From: Pardosa pseudoannulata
Taxonomy: Eukaryota > Arthropoda > Arachnida > Araneae > Lycosidae
Reading direction: 5' to 3'
Assembly (NCBI GenBank): GCA_032207245.1
Contig: CM063503.1
Span: forward strand, 103,021,084-103,085,083
DNA length: 64,000 bases
Shown here piece by piece: positions 35,066 to 44,966 of the stretch. The translations under genes were made by a program, and so were the position numbers. The first letter of the stretch is position 1. The number at the start of each line of letters is the position of its first letter. Under the pieces are notes generated by a model that was given only the letters and a program-made list of their open reading frames with translations, searched no databases and was not told the DNA's origin.

Positions 35066-38000
35066 GTGAGCCAATATTCGTGTTCATGGATAAAGTGTTG
35101 ACTGGTCATAAAAACCATGAAAGTCTTGAAAAAGTCCTTAAATGCATGGATAATCCCCAAAAGTCATGAAAAAGTTATGAAGTTCATCAACTGGTAACAA
35201 AATTAAAAATAGTAATAATAATAATAAATTGAGTAGTAAAATGTACAAATCGTGAACAGGTTGGTATTTTGTAAATATGTTTTGTGATTCAGTGCGTCAG
35301 GATTTATGGAGGGAAGTCAGCTAATAGAACAATAATCTCATTGTTATGACACCAAAACAGAATATGGTTTCTTCTACCTACCCTCACTCTGTACAGAAAA
35401 AAATCACATGTTCTCTCCCATAATCCACAAAATTTGACTTTGAAATTTAACAACTCTCTTCAAAAAAAATATTTTTGACAATTCTTTTCTTAAGCTATAA
35501 AAGGAAAGCAAATCATAATATAAGTGACTTTGAGCTACTTTTTAAAAAAAAAATTTAATATTTAATATCTCCCAATCAAAATTGGATTTCAAAAAAGGCA
35601 ATGTAAAGCAAAATATGAAGTAGGTGGTTACTTGGATACAAAGTCTCCAAGTTTCTAGTTCTAGTAGAATTTTTGGTACTCTGTGGCAGCTTACTTTTCC
35701 AGCTCTTTAATGACTGTTCACATTGAAAGAGTTCTGTGAACATTTCTCTGTAAACCAGCTGACTTCTCTATCTCTGTCAACTCTTTTGGTGAGGATGCAA
35801 TGGATTTGTTTTGAATGCTTGTCACTCTGAAGCAGTGAGTACTGTATTAATTTATTTGGAAATAAAGGTTTACTTTTGTAATTAAGCTTTGCACTGTATT
35901 TGTAATGGACTGGTTTATGACATTTTAATTAATAATCTTGATATTTTGAAAAACATTGACATATATTATTGATAATTACAAGCAGTATACTTCTGACTAT
36001 ATCAATATAACAGTGTATCAATGAATGAAATATCGATATAGCAATATAATACTATCAACGAGGGAATTATCAATATATTGATTTTACAATATAGTTTGCA
36101 AATTTTGTTTTAGGCTATCCAGTAGACACCCTGTATATCCATGTATATATGCTTATTTTTTATATATACAAATCCACATGGATTGTAGTAGATTCACAAA
36201 ATTCTGTACAGAAAATTTTTGACACTGTTAAATAATTGTCAAAATTAAATTCTGCTCTGTTAATTTAGTCATGTAATATCATTGCTTAATGGTAATTTTA
36301 TGCTAGTGAACAGTAGGTGTCAGACCATGAATACACACACACACATATGTATATTATAGATTCTTGACTATCACCAAGTAGTTCAGCTTGCAATAAATAA
36401 ATGTTTCTCTGTATGAGATTATTGCATTTTATATTACTATAAAGCTGTATATTTCAACTGTAACCTTTAACCATCTTCGTGCAATTTCTCTGTTACTTTT
36501 ATTGAGCATTAATTAAAGTGCATCTCAATTGGGGTTTTATTACAAGATTTTTATTTCTTTTATTTCCAGGTATGGGATTAAATATTTCTTTTTAAAGCAA
36601 AGAGCAATAATTTTATGATATTATTGAAAACTTAGTGTGTAATTTACTATTAAAATAGGAAATAACTACTAAGCTACTATATTACTATTATTTATTTACT
36701 GTTAAAATATTAAATTACTACTATTAATATTAAAATAGTAAATTATTATTAAACTACTATGTTACATTTTATCAAATCTTTAAAATGATTTGACAAAATG
36801 TAGCACAGTAGTCTATAGTTCAATTATAATTTAATGCCTCTACATTATAGTGGTTTCAAGGTTCGTACGGTGCTTAAAAGTGCTTAAAAACTGCTTAATT
36901 TCGAAACGCGTTTTTAAGGCCTTAAAAAGTGCTTAAAGAGTGAAGGAAAGAAAATGTTTTTCGTTGTATAAGACAAAGAAATTCCTTACACTATCTTGAT
37001 ACTTGCATCACGTCTATAGAAGATTATAAATTAATTCAGTATTAAAATAGTAAGAAATAACTAGTTTTGCCTTTGTCTACATTTTTGGTCATTCGAATAG
37101 GCGATCCATCAGTTGTTTGGTTTTAGTCAATTAAGATCATTAAAGATATTATTTTTATAAATCATATATGTAAATCTTATATAATATGTAATCTTATTAA
37201 ATCTTATACAAGTTATAATTTTCTGAGATCTAACATTAAAGAGTAGGAAACGTTTTTATAGGTTTTCTAAGAACCTTTCTCCTAAGGTTTCTTCTAAAGT
37301 TAAGTCCAACAAACAATATGGTTCCTAAAAGTTTAATATAATAAAGTTCAAATGTATTGGTGAATTTATTTTTTTTTAATTAGGCAAATTGAAGAAGCAT
37401 CTGATTTGAATCTGTTTTAATTTTTTTTTTACTAGGAAAACTTAAGTACTTGTTTATATTGATAAAAAGTTATTTAGATACTTTCATATTTCATATTTAG
37501 ATACTTGTTTTTGTATTAAGTAAGTCAGAACATTCATTTTTAATAGTTATTCAACTACCTCTTTTCTTCCTCTCTCTCTTTTTTTTTTTTTTTTCTCCAT
37601 TTTCCCTCTTTTTCCCCAAAATTTTGACTTCTGTGTCTGTGAAATACAATGATTTCCAACTTATACACACTCTCTTTTGTTCATGTTTTTGTTGAATCTA
37701 ATGTAATAACCATTATTTTATCTGACATGTTTCTGATAAGAGGTGCTTAAAAAGTTTGAACGGTGCTTAATTTTTTCCATTAAAAAAGTGTACGAACCAT
37801 GGGTTTGACTGTACTGATATCTTTATATGCCTATTATCTTTTATTTTATAATTTTATTAATACACCTCTCACAAATATTAATTATTTTTAAAATTTTAAT
37901 GCAATATTTTAATAAAATCTTACAGTAAACAAATTTAATTTTTTAATAATAATTTCTATTTTCATTTTGTTTTGTAGCTCTTGACTTTTTATAGAATTAT

Positions 38001-38525
38001 AATTCAACCAGTAGCACAATTAATGACAATAAATGTGTGTTACTTAGCTGTTTTATTTCTGATGAGTTTTAGATCTGTACATAACATTCTTGGAAATATC
38101 TAATAAGTTAACAGAAATTGTTTCTCGATTTAAAACAATATTATTATGATTTCATAAAAATAAAGCGGTCTTCATATAAAGTGGTTTGAGCATATATGTA
38201 CATACTTATTATGAAAAAAATATTATTAAGATGACTGCAGATTAAACTAATGACAAATAAAAATGTAAAATATACATGGATTCATATGTGGATGTAAGAG
38301 AAATAAAGTGTGCATAATTATTAAGCTTAATTATTTTATAATTGTGTATTTATTTTTAATGTATAATCTTATTTGTTTTTAGCATTTAGTACTATATATT
38401 CTTTAATTATCTGTATGAATAACTTGTTCTGTATATCTGTTTTTAATTTCAGATCAGGTATTCCTATGCCTTCCATGCTAAGTAAGAAGCGTGTTGAAGA
38501 CACATGGAGTGAAGGATGTTTTTGA
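24025..38525 (+). CDS. SLAIN motif-containing-like protein, C-terminal 9 coding exons (5' part missing)
   Basis: SLAIN proteins bind EB proteins and recruit XMAP215/ch-TOG polymerase to growing microtubule plus ends in the cytoplasm. Nine exons join with consistent phases: 24025-24170, 25279-25371, 25502-25741, 26048-26092, 28245-28343, 31346-31471, 32696-32859, 34642-34850 and 38453-38525 (stop TGA). They give 1,195 nt, about 397 residues, against roughly 570-580 for vertebrate SLAIN1/2. All introns are GT-AG. Family evidence: the first base completes a codon ending in G, fitting Trp before L-Y-S-S-P (family W-L-Y-x-S-P). K-W-L-R-K-D-V-D-D-P follows. The middle is Ser/Arg-rich with R-R-S-L-P-N-L, and the end has S-G-I-P (an SxIP motif) and W-S-E-G-C-F (family D-S-W-K-D-G-C-Y). 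The N-terminal coiled-coil exon was not found in the upstream 24 kb. Family assignment is from recalled motifs, not a search. Confidence 0.82.
25279..25371 (+). CDS. SLAIN-like exon B
   Basis: Acceptor TTTTATAG, donor gtaagt, 93 nt. Two leading bases join the C of exon A to give Leu, followed by S-P-S-S-K-L-N-C-H-L-G and ending in T-V-I-S. Phase 1 is preserved. Confidence 0.8.
25502..25741 (+). CDS. SLAIN-like exon C
   Basis: Acceptor CTGTTCTATAG, donor gtatgt, 240 nt, fully open. Encodes a charged segment (S-K-K-K-Q-A-L-D-F-L-E-K-L-D-F) followed by a Ser-rich and acidic tail (S-D-V-S-S-D-S-I-S-T and E-D-A-N-D-V-Q-E). Likely a disordered linker. Confidence 0.85.
26048..26092 (+). CDS. SLAIN-like exon D (45 nt)
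   Basis: Acceptor TTTCCTTGTAG, donor gtgagt. Encodes L-R-M-G-S-P-M-S-T-S-K-R-S-S between split codons. Being a multiple of three in phase 1, it could be skipped without a frameshift. Confidence 0.78.
26895..26909 (+). other. Candidate 15-nt cassette microexon of the SLAIN-like gene
   Basis: A strong pyrimidine tract runs into TTTTGGCAG, then 15 nt (AAGTTGTAAAGCAAA), then donor gtatgt. In the phase left by exon D it would add K-V-V-K-Q and restore the same phase for exon E. Neuronal microexons of this kind are common in cytoskeletal genes, but there is no transcript evidence here. Confidence 0.3.
27221..27396 (-). mobile_element. tRNA-derived SINE (family 1) in SLAIN-like intron
   Basis: A diverged copy: tail complement TTGATTTTGTTTG, body with ATGGTCTACTG and GTGACCAGGACCTACTGC, head ending AGTGCTCTATCCATTAGGC. 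It lies antisense to the host gene between exons D and E. Confidence 0.8.
28245..28343 (+). CDS. SLAIN-like exon E
   Basis: Acceptor TTTGTATTTTAG, donor gtaagt, 99 nt. Encodes a Ser-rich segment, S-S-T-C-R-R-I-S-T-S-R-G-S-V-S-D then V-F-S-T-H-S-V-D-E, containing R-R-x-S-type kinase-site contexts. Phase 1 on both sides. Confidence 0.82.
30690..30880 (-). pseudogene. Tc1/mariner-superfamily transposase fossil in SLAIN-like intron
   Basis: On the minus strand the sequence reads Q-N-G-A-stop-H-H-W-N-I-Q, then Y-I-T-D-E-L-L, then N-L-T-L-F-F. After a frameshift it reads S-L-D-L-I-P-C-D-F-F. This follows the arthropod family pattern Q-D-G-A-P-P-H-W ... R-S-P-D-L-T-P-C-D-F-F-L-W, with several stops and the catalytic Asp of Q-D-G-A changed to Asn. 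Confidence 0.7.
31346..31471 (+). CDS. SLAIN-like exon F
   Basis: Acceptor TTTTCAATTGCAG, donor gtaagt, 126 nt. Encodes E-Q-D-L-I-E-N-D, then Q-M-D-R-L-P-D-S-N, then a Ser-rich S-S-S-S-E-S-P-Y-G-S-D-I-S run. Phase 1 on both sides, so skippable in frame. Confidence 0.85.
32696..32859 (+). CDS. SLAIN-like exon G
   Basis: Acceptor ATTCAATTTACAG, donor gtaatg, 164 nt, ending in phase 0. Encodes V-K-L-S-R-R-S-L-P-N-L-S-R-D-P then a basic Ser/Arg/Asn-rich region. The R-R-S-L-P core resembles basic microtubule-binding motifs in SLAIN proteins. Confidence 0.85.
33188..33541 (-). mobile_element. tRNA-derived SINE (family 2) with 13-bp target duplication
   Basis: The second copy of the family seen at 22656-22980, with shared blocks CAGATCTTAGGCTAGCTTG and GGCCTGCCATCC and an AAC-type tail. 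It is flanked by the perfect 13-bp repeat ATTTATGTACTGT (33175-33187 and 33542-33554). It lies antisense in the SLAIN-like intron between exons G and H. Confidence 0.92.
34642..34850 (+). CDS. SLAIN-like exon H (basic Pro/Arg/Ser-rich)
   Basis: Acceptor TTCTATCCCTTAG, donor gtactt, 209 nt. Encodes R-R-E-F-I-S-P-T-R-P-R-Q-P, then V-P-R-R-G-H-S, then S-A-L-P-R-P-S-R-A-S-S-A-T-R-V-S-P-R. The L-P-R-P-S block followed by the SxIP motif in the next exon matches the C-terminal order of SLAIN proteins. Confidence 0.87.
35033..35063. repeat. (TA)n microsatellite
   Basis: About 15 TA units in the last intron of the SLAIN-like gene. Just downstream, 35073-35185 repeats the word CATGAAAAAGT-like (ACCATGAAAGTC, GTCATGAAAAAGTTATG) several times, which may be subterminal repeats of a decayed DNA transposon. 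Confidence 0.85.
36860..37798. mobile_element. TIR-bearing non-autonomous element in last SLAIN-like intron
   Basis: The left end is GGTTCGTACGG followed by three GTGCTTAAAA-type words. The right end carries GGTGCTTAAAAAGT and CGGTGCTTAA and closes with GTACGAACC. The outer 9 bp (GGTTCGTAC/GTACGAACC) are a perfect inverted repeat, but the inner GTGCTTAA words are direct repeats. Flanks TGGTTTCA and TGGGTTTG are only loosely similar, so the superfamily cannot be stated. The interior is non-coding. Confidence 0.5.
38453..38525 (+). CDS. SLAIN-like terminal exon I with SxIP motif and stop
   Basis: Acceptor TTTTTAATTTCAG. One base completes Arg, then S-G-I-P-M-P-S-M-L-S-K-K-R-V-E-D-T-W-S-E-G-C-F and TGA at 38523-38525. 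S-G-I-P flanked by basic residues and proline is a textbook EB1-binding SxIP motif. W-S-E-G-C-F parallels the invariant SLAIN C-terminus. Confidence 0.88.
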
Positions 38526-41500
38526 ACAAGGGAAAAAACAAACTTGCTCAAGTGTTATGAATTGTGGGTCAGTGGTTAAAATTGAAATTTTTTCTTTTAA
38601 GATCTGAGTTAATAGACATGCTAAGACACATTTCTTTCTATAACTTGGTGGTTAATTTTTCAGTGTTTGGCTGGGAAGAGGGCTTATATCATGAAGTTTT
38701 CTTAAGCTAACTCACAAGTTTATCAAATATATCTTGTTAAACCTTGCAGTGCCTGATACACAGTATAATTTGTTCTGTATTTCAGTTTGTTTTTATACAA
38801 AGTACTGTTGTTAATTTTATATATACATCTAATATAAAATACATTGGTTATTGAATAACTGAGGTGACAGGACTTAAAGCATGAATTCATTATTTAACTT
38901 TACATAAAGTTTTAACTGGCTACATTTGCAACTTTATGGAGCTAATTAGAACTTTTGACATTATTTTATTCCAAAAAAGTGTTATATGTAACTAAGTGCT
39001 GGATAAAATGCTAAGAGTATTATTAACTATTTTGTACTGAATAATGATCTACTCTATTATGAAATGTAAATCAATATCTGGTCAAGTTTTAAGGTTTGTT
39101 TTATATTTCATGCACCTTCATGAATTTATAAATATCAGAGATAAAGATTACAAGTAGACATTTAAATAGTCAAATTTTCTAATAATTTATAGGTTCATAA
39201 GTTTACATATAACTTATGATTTCTATATAATTAAAATTTGATTTTTTTGTTTAATATTATGAAGGCGGATAAAAGAAACCTACATAATTTTGTATAAAGT
39301 TTTAAAGAGTATTTTGTACTTGAGCACTGTTATTTTTCATTCCATTTTAGTGTTACATGCACATTTAAGTACTTGATATAGTTTTCTTTCATTTCAAAAA
39401 GAATATGGTTTGCTATTCAGAACAGCTTTAAGATGTGGTATTTTTCTTATCTTTAACAACATTTTTGGAAAGTACTTCAAAGTAATTTCCAAAAATATTT
39501 GAATTAAAAGTATTATTTATTTACTTTCACATTATGTTTGACTCACTTTTATTATTTATTAAAATTAAGAAAATAAAATGTAATAGCTACCTTTAAATAT
39601 GCTTTAAAATTAGTCAGAGGATGTGTTACTGATAGGTATGTTTAAAATGACTGTAAAAAGATTAATCTCTATTCATAAAACTTACCTTATTATTGGTTAA
39701 GGGAAACTTATAATACCAAAATTTTTAAGTGTTTGAAATGTGTTAAGTACATCTGTAATGTGCCAAATTCTCATTTCTCTGAAATGAAAGAAAATCTTTG
39801 CTTTTAAAGTTACTAGTGAAGTCTTACATCTGTGTAACACTTCTATGTTGTTACAGATGTTTTTTCATATATGTCAGTTTCATGTATGCATTTCTGTAGA
39901 TCTACATTTTGTGATACTAGTATGTGATCTCTTATTGTATTAATGTGGAAGGATAATATTTGTAAATAGTGATGACTGTGTGAACAATAACTGTAAAAAA
40001 TAAATTTAAAAATTTTTTTAGCTATTGGGATTATTTTCATAATACCTGTATGATATGAAATATATTGTTCTGTATGAACTTGAAATGTATTTTTTTAATA
40101 ACAAATGTATATTAATTAACTTCAATTGTACTTATATATTTCGCAATACTTTCCTTTTTACATTTATATGGATGTTAATGTATGTGCATTTGCATTTGCA
40201 TTGGTGAATTTATACTGTTACAGGTTTCAAAGGAGTGTTAAATAGTATGATTTAATTATACTTGGAATGCTCACTTAATAATATCTGATATGGAGTCTTA
40301 GTATTCATTTTTGTTTAGTAGATTAACATAATTTATTTATTTTTTACCATAAATTTTATGTTAGGAAAAACAAGCATGTATATCTACTATCATTATTACA
40401 TTTCAAGCTGAGAAAGGTACATGGGGACTAAATATAAGCTTAACTGTTGTTAATATTCTAATACTGTTGTTAATTCATTCCATTTTAATTTATCACTATC
40501 ATTTTCAGAACATATATTATATAGCAATTCTGTTATACTCAAATTAAAGTATATATTTTTAAGAAACTGTAAATGAATAGTAAACAGTTTAAAGTACCAG
40601 AAGTAAAGCTAAACATAAATAAGACATTTCACTTATTTAATTTTTATAAAGTTCTAAAATTTTGAATTTGTTCCTCCTCATGTAAAGATAGGATTTCCTA
40701 ATGTTGAAAACATAACCCATTAATAGTTTACTTTTAAAATATCTCTATCTGTTATGATAAAAATTAATTTTTATTTAATTTGTTTGTTTAATCTTTTTCT
40801 AATTATAGTTATTTTTGACACTGTAATTAAATCCAGTATTGCTTAACTCTTTTTACAAATGTTACTTTCAAATTTTTAATGGCAAATTTCAAGAATAACA
40901 GATTTCTTCAATTTTTCTCGTATTAATTATAATGTTTACATATTAATAATGATTAAATTGTAAAATCATTTGTAGTGCTGTTTGGAATTGTGTTTTAGCA
41001 GTAGGTACTGAACTCTGCATATAATGAAAATTTATCATAGTATTGCAATTCAAACCATTTGTAGTTCTAACTTGAATGATATTATTTGTAAAGCACAAAA
41101 TACAATAGTAAACTTGAAGAGAATTTTTAGTATATAAGACGAATATGTCATTTTTCAAAATCTTGAATCTTACAAATTGGATGTAAAGATTAGTTTAAAT
41201 ATGATTTTTTTTTTTAAACTTGTAAATCAGTTTTTACTGTTGAATTATTTACCTATATATTTTATAGAACAAACTAAAAGCTATATGCATGTAATCAACA
41301 TGTATATTTAAATCATAGTTATTTCAAATGTATATGGTATTTACTCTTAGTTGTATCTCAATATTTTTCATTTAAAAAGTTTTCAGTACATTCATTGAAA
41401 GATGTTAATGTTGTTTTCTTTTGTATTTTTACTATTTCTCAAAAATCAACTTACAGAAATGCAGGACTAACCAAAGTAAAATTTTGCAGGCTTGTTTAAA

Positions 41501-41905
41501 AATTTTTTTATAATGATTTTCAAAATAAAATTTTGATATGAATATTTTAGGGATTAAGCATTAAAATTCCCCTTCCATTTTTTCAGGTTTCAGTAAATTA
41601 AATTATCACGTGTACTAATACATATGTATTGTTTGTAGTATTGGGTTGATCATTATTTTAAAATAGGAGAGTAGAGGAAGAAATATGGGAGCAATAGAGT
41701 GCTTAAGTAGTAAACTAAGACTGTTAAAAGAGTAGCAATTTTTGTGGTGCTGTTTTGTATTTATTTTCATTGCATTTGATTTGTTATGTGTATAAATGAT
41801 TGCTTAGTATTCATTCTGCAAGTTTCTCAGTATACATTTTTATTTTTTCAGAATTTTCGTAGTTGTTTGAGAATTAAACTATTTTGTAAATGATATATAA
41901 ATATA

Positions 41906-42547
41906 CAGACAAATCCTGATACAGCAAACTACAAGGAACCAATGGCTTTGTTCACTATAATTGGTAATTTGCTAAATCCAAACCTATAAGTGACATTAGA
42001 TCTTACAAAATATTAGTTACTAAGTGTATTATTATGAAAAAAATTGAAGAAAAGGTTTTAAATATGATCTTTTAATGAATTTGATAAAAATCAAATTAAA
42101 TTGAGCAAAATGAAAATAAATGAAAAAAAAGTTAATTTTTCTTTTAAATGTTGCTCTCTCTTTTAAGATAGCTGAACTTTTGTAATCTTTTGCTAACATG
42201 ATGCTGTTACAAAAATTATTTTTATGAAGAACTTCTTTGATGAATACAACAAAGGACATTAACACTTTTTCTTTCATTGTTTGTGCAGACAAAACCTTAT
42301 TAATCTGATCCATTCTGTTATAGAGACAAAATTATGTTTTTATGATTTCAGGAAAGTTAAAAAATTGAAGTGGATGACTGAAAAAAGGATTTCATTATAT
42401 CTGATTTCTAAAATTTTGGAGATTTGCTATAAAATGATAGATTAGCATTAAAAACAATTAGAATGCAGTGGGAGCAAGCTTTTTATATGTTATGTTCAGG
42501 AGTAGTTCATTGTTTGTTATGTTTGCTGTAACAAGATTTTTTTTTTG
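41906..42547. mobile_element. pogo/Tigger-like MITE with TA target duplication
   Basis: The left end, after TA at 41904-41905, reads CAGACAAATCCTGATACAGC then AAAC. The reverse complement of the right end, before TA at 42548-42549, reads CAAAAAAAAATCTTGTTACA then GCAAAC. The common core is AAATCYTGWTACAGCAAAC. The 642-bp interior has no transposase. TA duplication and this terminus type fit Tc1/mariner-pogo elements. Confidence 0.72.
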
Positions 42548-44788
42548 TATATATATTAAATTGCTGATATCCATTTAGCATATAATACTCTTATTTATCT
42601 TAATGTTCTATTAATGTCTTTCAAATGCTACTCAGGTAACCAAAGCAAGTCTTGTTACATTTTAATGTATTTTATGAGGAAATATGATACTTGTAAGAAC
42701 ATATTTTATATAAACATTTAAATTATTTGAGCAAAAGACTGATTTACGCATATTTTGTAGTCTAATATATATTTATTTACTATTATGAACTAATTTATAA
42801 AATATAAAATGTTCTAATAACTAAAAATTTTTATCAGCGTCTGTCAACTGGATTAAAAGCTTTAAACTTTATTCTCTATTTACATAAATATAAAATCTGA
42901 CTTTCGTGTTTACATTTATATCTTAAGAGGTTTTAATATGTTTATTTGATGTTGTAAAACTCCAACATTATGACAGCATAAAATTCAAAGCTTTATTTTA
43001 ATTGACATTATGATGTAAGCAGGTAAAAGAATTGAATTGAAAATAAATTATTTTGCTTTACAGTAATGTGAATATAACTTAAATTAATACTGTATTCATT
43101 TAACTTTAAAAAATCAAATGTTTATTGTTTAATTTAAAAATTTATATTCCAGCAGTATTGAGTATATTAAAATTTGAGCAATGTAATTCTTTGTTACACT
43201 TATTTAATATAATTTATATTTTAACACATTAATGTAAATTTAAAGTGATCTTTTATACATGTTCTTCCCTTTAGAAGATTTTAGAAACTTATATATATAT
43301 ATATCTAGAATTAGAAATTTTATTATTTATATTACCAAATGTTTTTGTTCTGTATTTTTATATTAATTTTTGTTTTCATTTGAAATTTGGGAAGAGTGAA
43401 GTTTTTAGAGTTAAAATTTATTGATAAAAGGCAAACATTTTTCTTTGTGGAAAATTATTTTATTAGTGTTTATATATAAAAAAAAAGTTAAACACATTTC
43501 AAGTTTTTAAAGAATTATGCATATCTGTCCACAGTTCTTTAATAACTTGAGCTTCTGTTTTTCACTGTTCATTTTGAAGTAGAGTCTATTTGTTTTTACA
43601 TTATAAATATTTTTTTAATAATTATTTGTAGATCCAATCTGTATAATTGTTGTTCTTAATGTTTCAGTTATTGAGTGATATATTCATCACTTTATTAGAT
43701 ATTTATTATAAATAATTATTTTTGATAGTCCTGTGTATTTTATTTAATTTACAGTGTTTGACATTTTATTGCTTGATATCTTTTTTAATAAAAAGTGGTT
43801 TATGAAAATGTGTGGGTAGAAATTGTGATTTATTTTATTATTCTATACAGGTCATAAGATGTAAAATACATAAATTAATGATAATTTCTTTTGTTTTTAA
43901 AAATGTCTTTCATAAATTAAAAATAAATTGTATTGTCTTTACTTGTAAAGTATTTTTTTTATAGGCAAGGAAAAAATGTTTTCATTTTTTAAAGGAGAAC
44001 ATGCAATACATACAAAAATACATTGACTTTTTCCTCTTGTAGATAAGCTTGAATATATATATATATAGATACATAGATATATTTGCTTTCTTTTATTAAG
44101 TGGATTTGTTCTCATTCAGATAATATATTTTTAACTTAATCAGTACATGTGTAGTATGTTTGCTTTTAAATATTGATTTGTATAAGTTTGCTTGTTTTTA
44201 TTAATTTAATAGAAATAATGTGAAATAAAGGAGTGTAGATTAATATGGCACAATGAATAATAACCTATAAACTTATTTAATTAATTTTATTTGTAGTTTC
44301 CTGACATGTACCATTGTTCAACAGATAAACTGCAGGTTTTTCCTTAATACTAATACTTCTTTTATCTTTATTGTAGATAACAGTAGTTATTGATAGCTTT
44401 CTAGTTTAGCTTATTCTTGGAGTTCTGACCTGTTTGTTATTAATTTTACTTATTTTACTCATTCATTATTTATTCTATTAATAGTTTCAGTTGAATAAAG
44501 GTAAAATATTTAAACACCATTGAAAATACCTTACTTGTTTAGGCATTTTTATTTATTGACATACACAGGATATTTAAGTGCAGTTTTCATTGTTAAGAAC
44601 TTTACCATGAGATGACTCATATTCAAATTTTAAAGAAATGGCTCATATATGAAAGACAAAATTGAATTTTAAGAATTTGTCCTTTATTAAAAGATTGTTC
44701 ATGGTATTACATTCAAGATATTTTGTAAGTTCATAAAATTTGATCAAAAACATGTTTTCATATTTAAATATTTGAATAAATTTGTTTA

Positions 44789-44966
44789 GTTTTGGTTTGG
44801 AGTATAATAGTCTATTGTTTTCCTACTCAAGGACTAATGAGACCAGGACTTACTGCTCAAAGCCAATTCTAAATGACTAGAAGCAACCATGCCAGTAGCA
44901 GGATTTAAACCTGTGAACTCGGGTACCAAAGAAACAGCACCCAACGAATTTGGCCTTCACTGGGCT
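44789..44966 (-). mobile_element. tRNA-derived SINE (family 1), diverged
   Basis: Tail complement TTTTGGTTTGGAG, body with TAATGAGACCAGGACTTACT, B-box region GGATTTAAACCTG. Near-identical flanks AATTTGTTTA (about 44779) and AAATTGTTTA (about 44969) suggest a 10-bp target duplication. It is the only family-1 copy in the 27.4-50.6 kb interval. Confidence 0.85.

Noticed and set aside
35073..35185. Complete DNA transposon based on repeated CATGAAAAAGT words
   Set aside because: Only one cluster of words is seen. No opposite end or target duplication was found.
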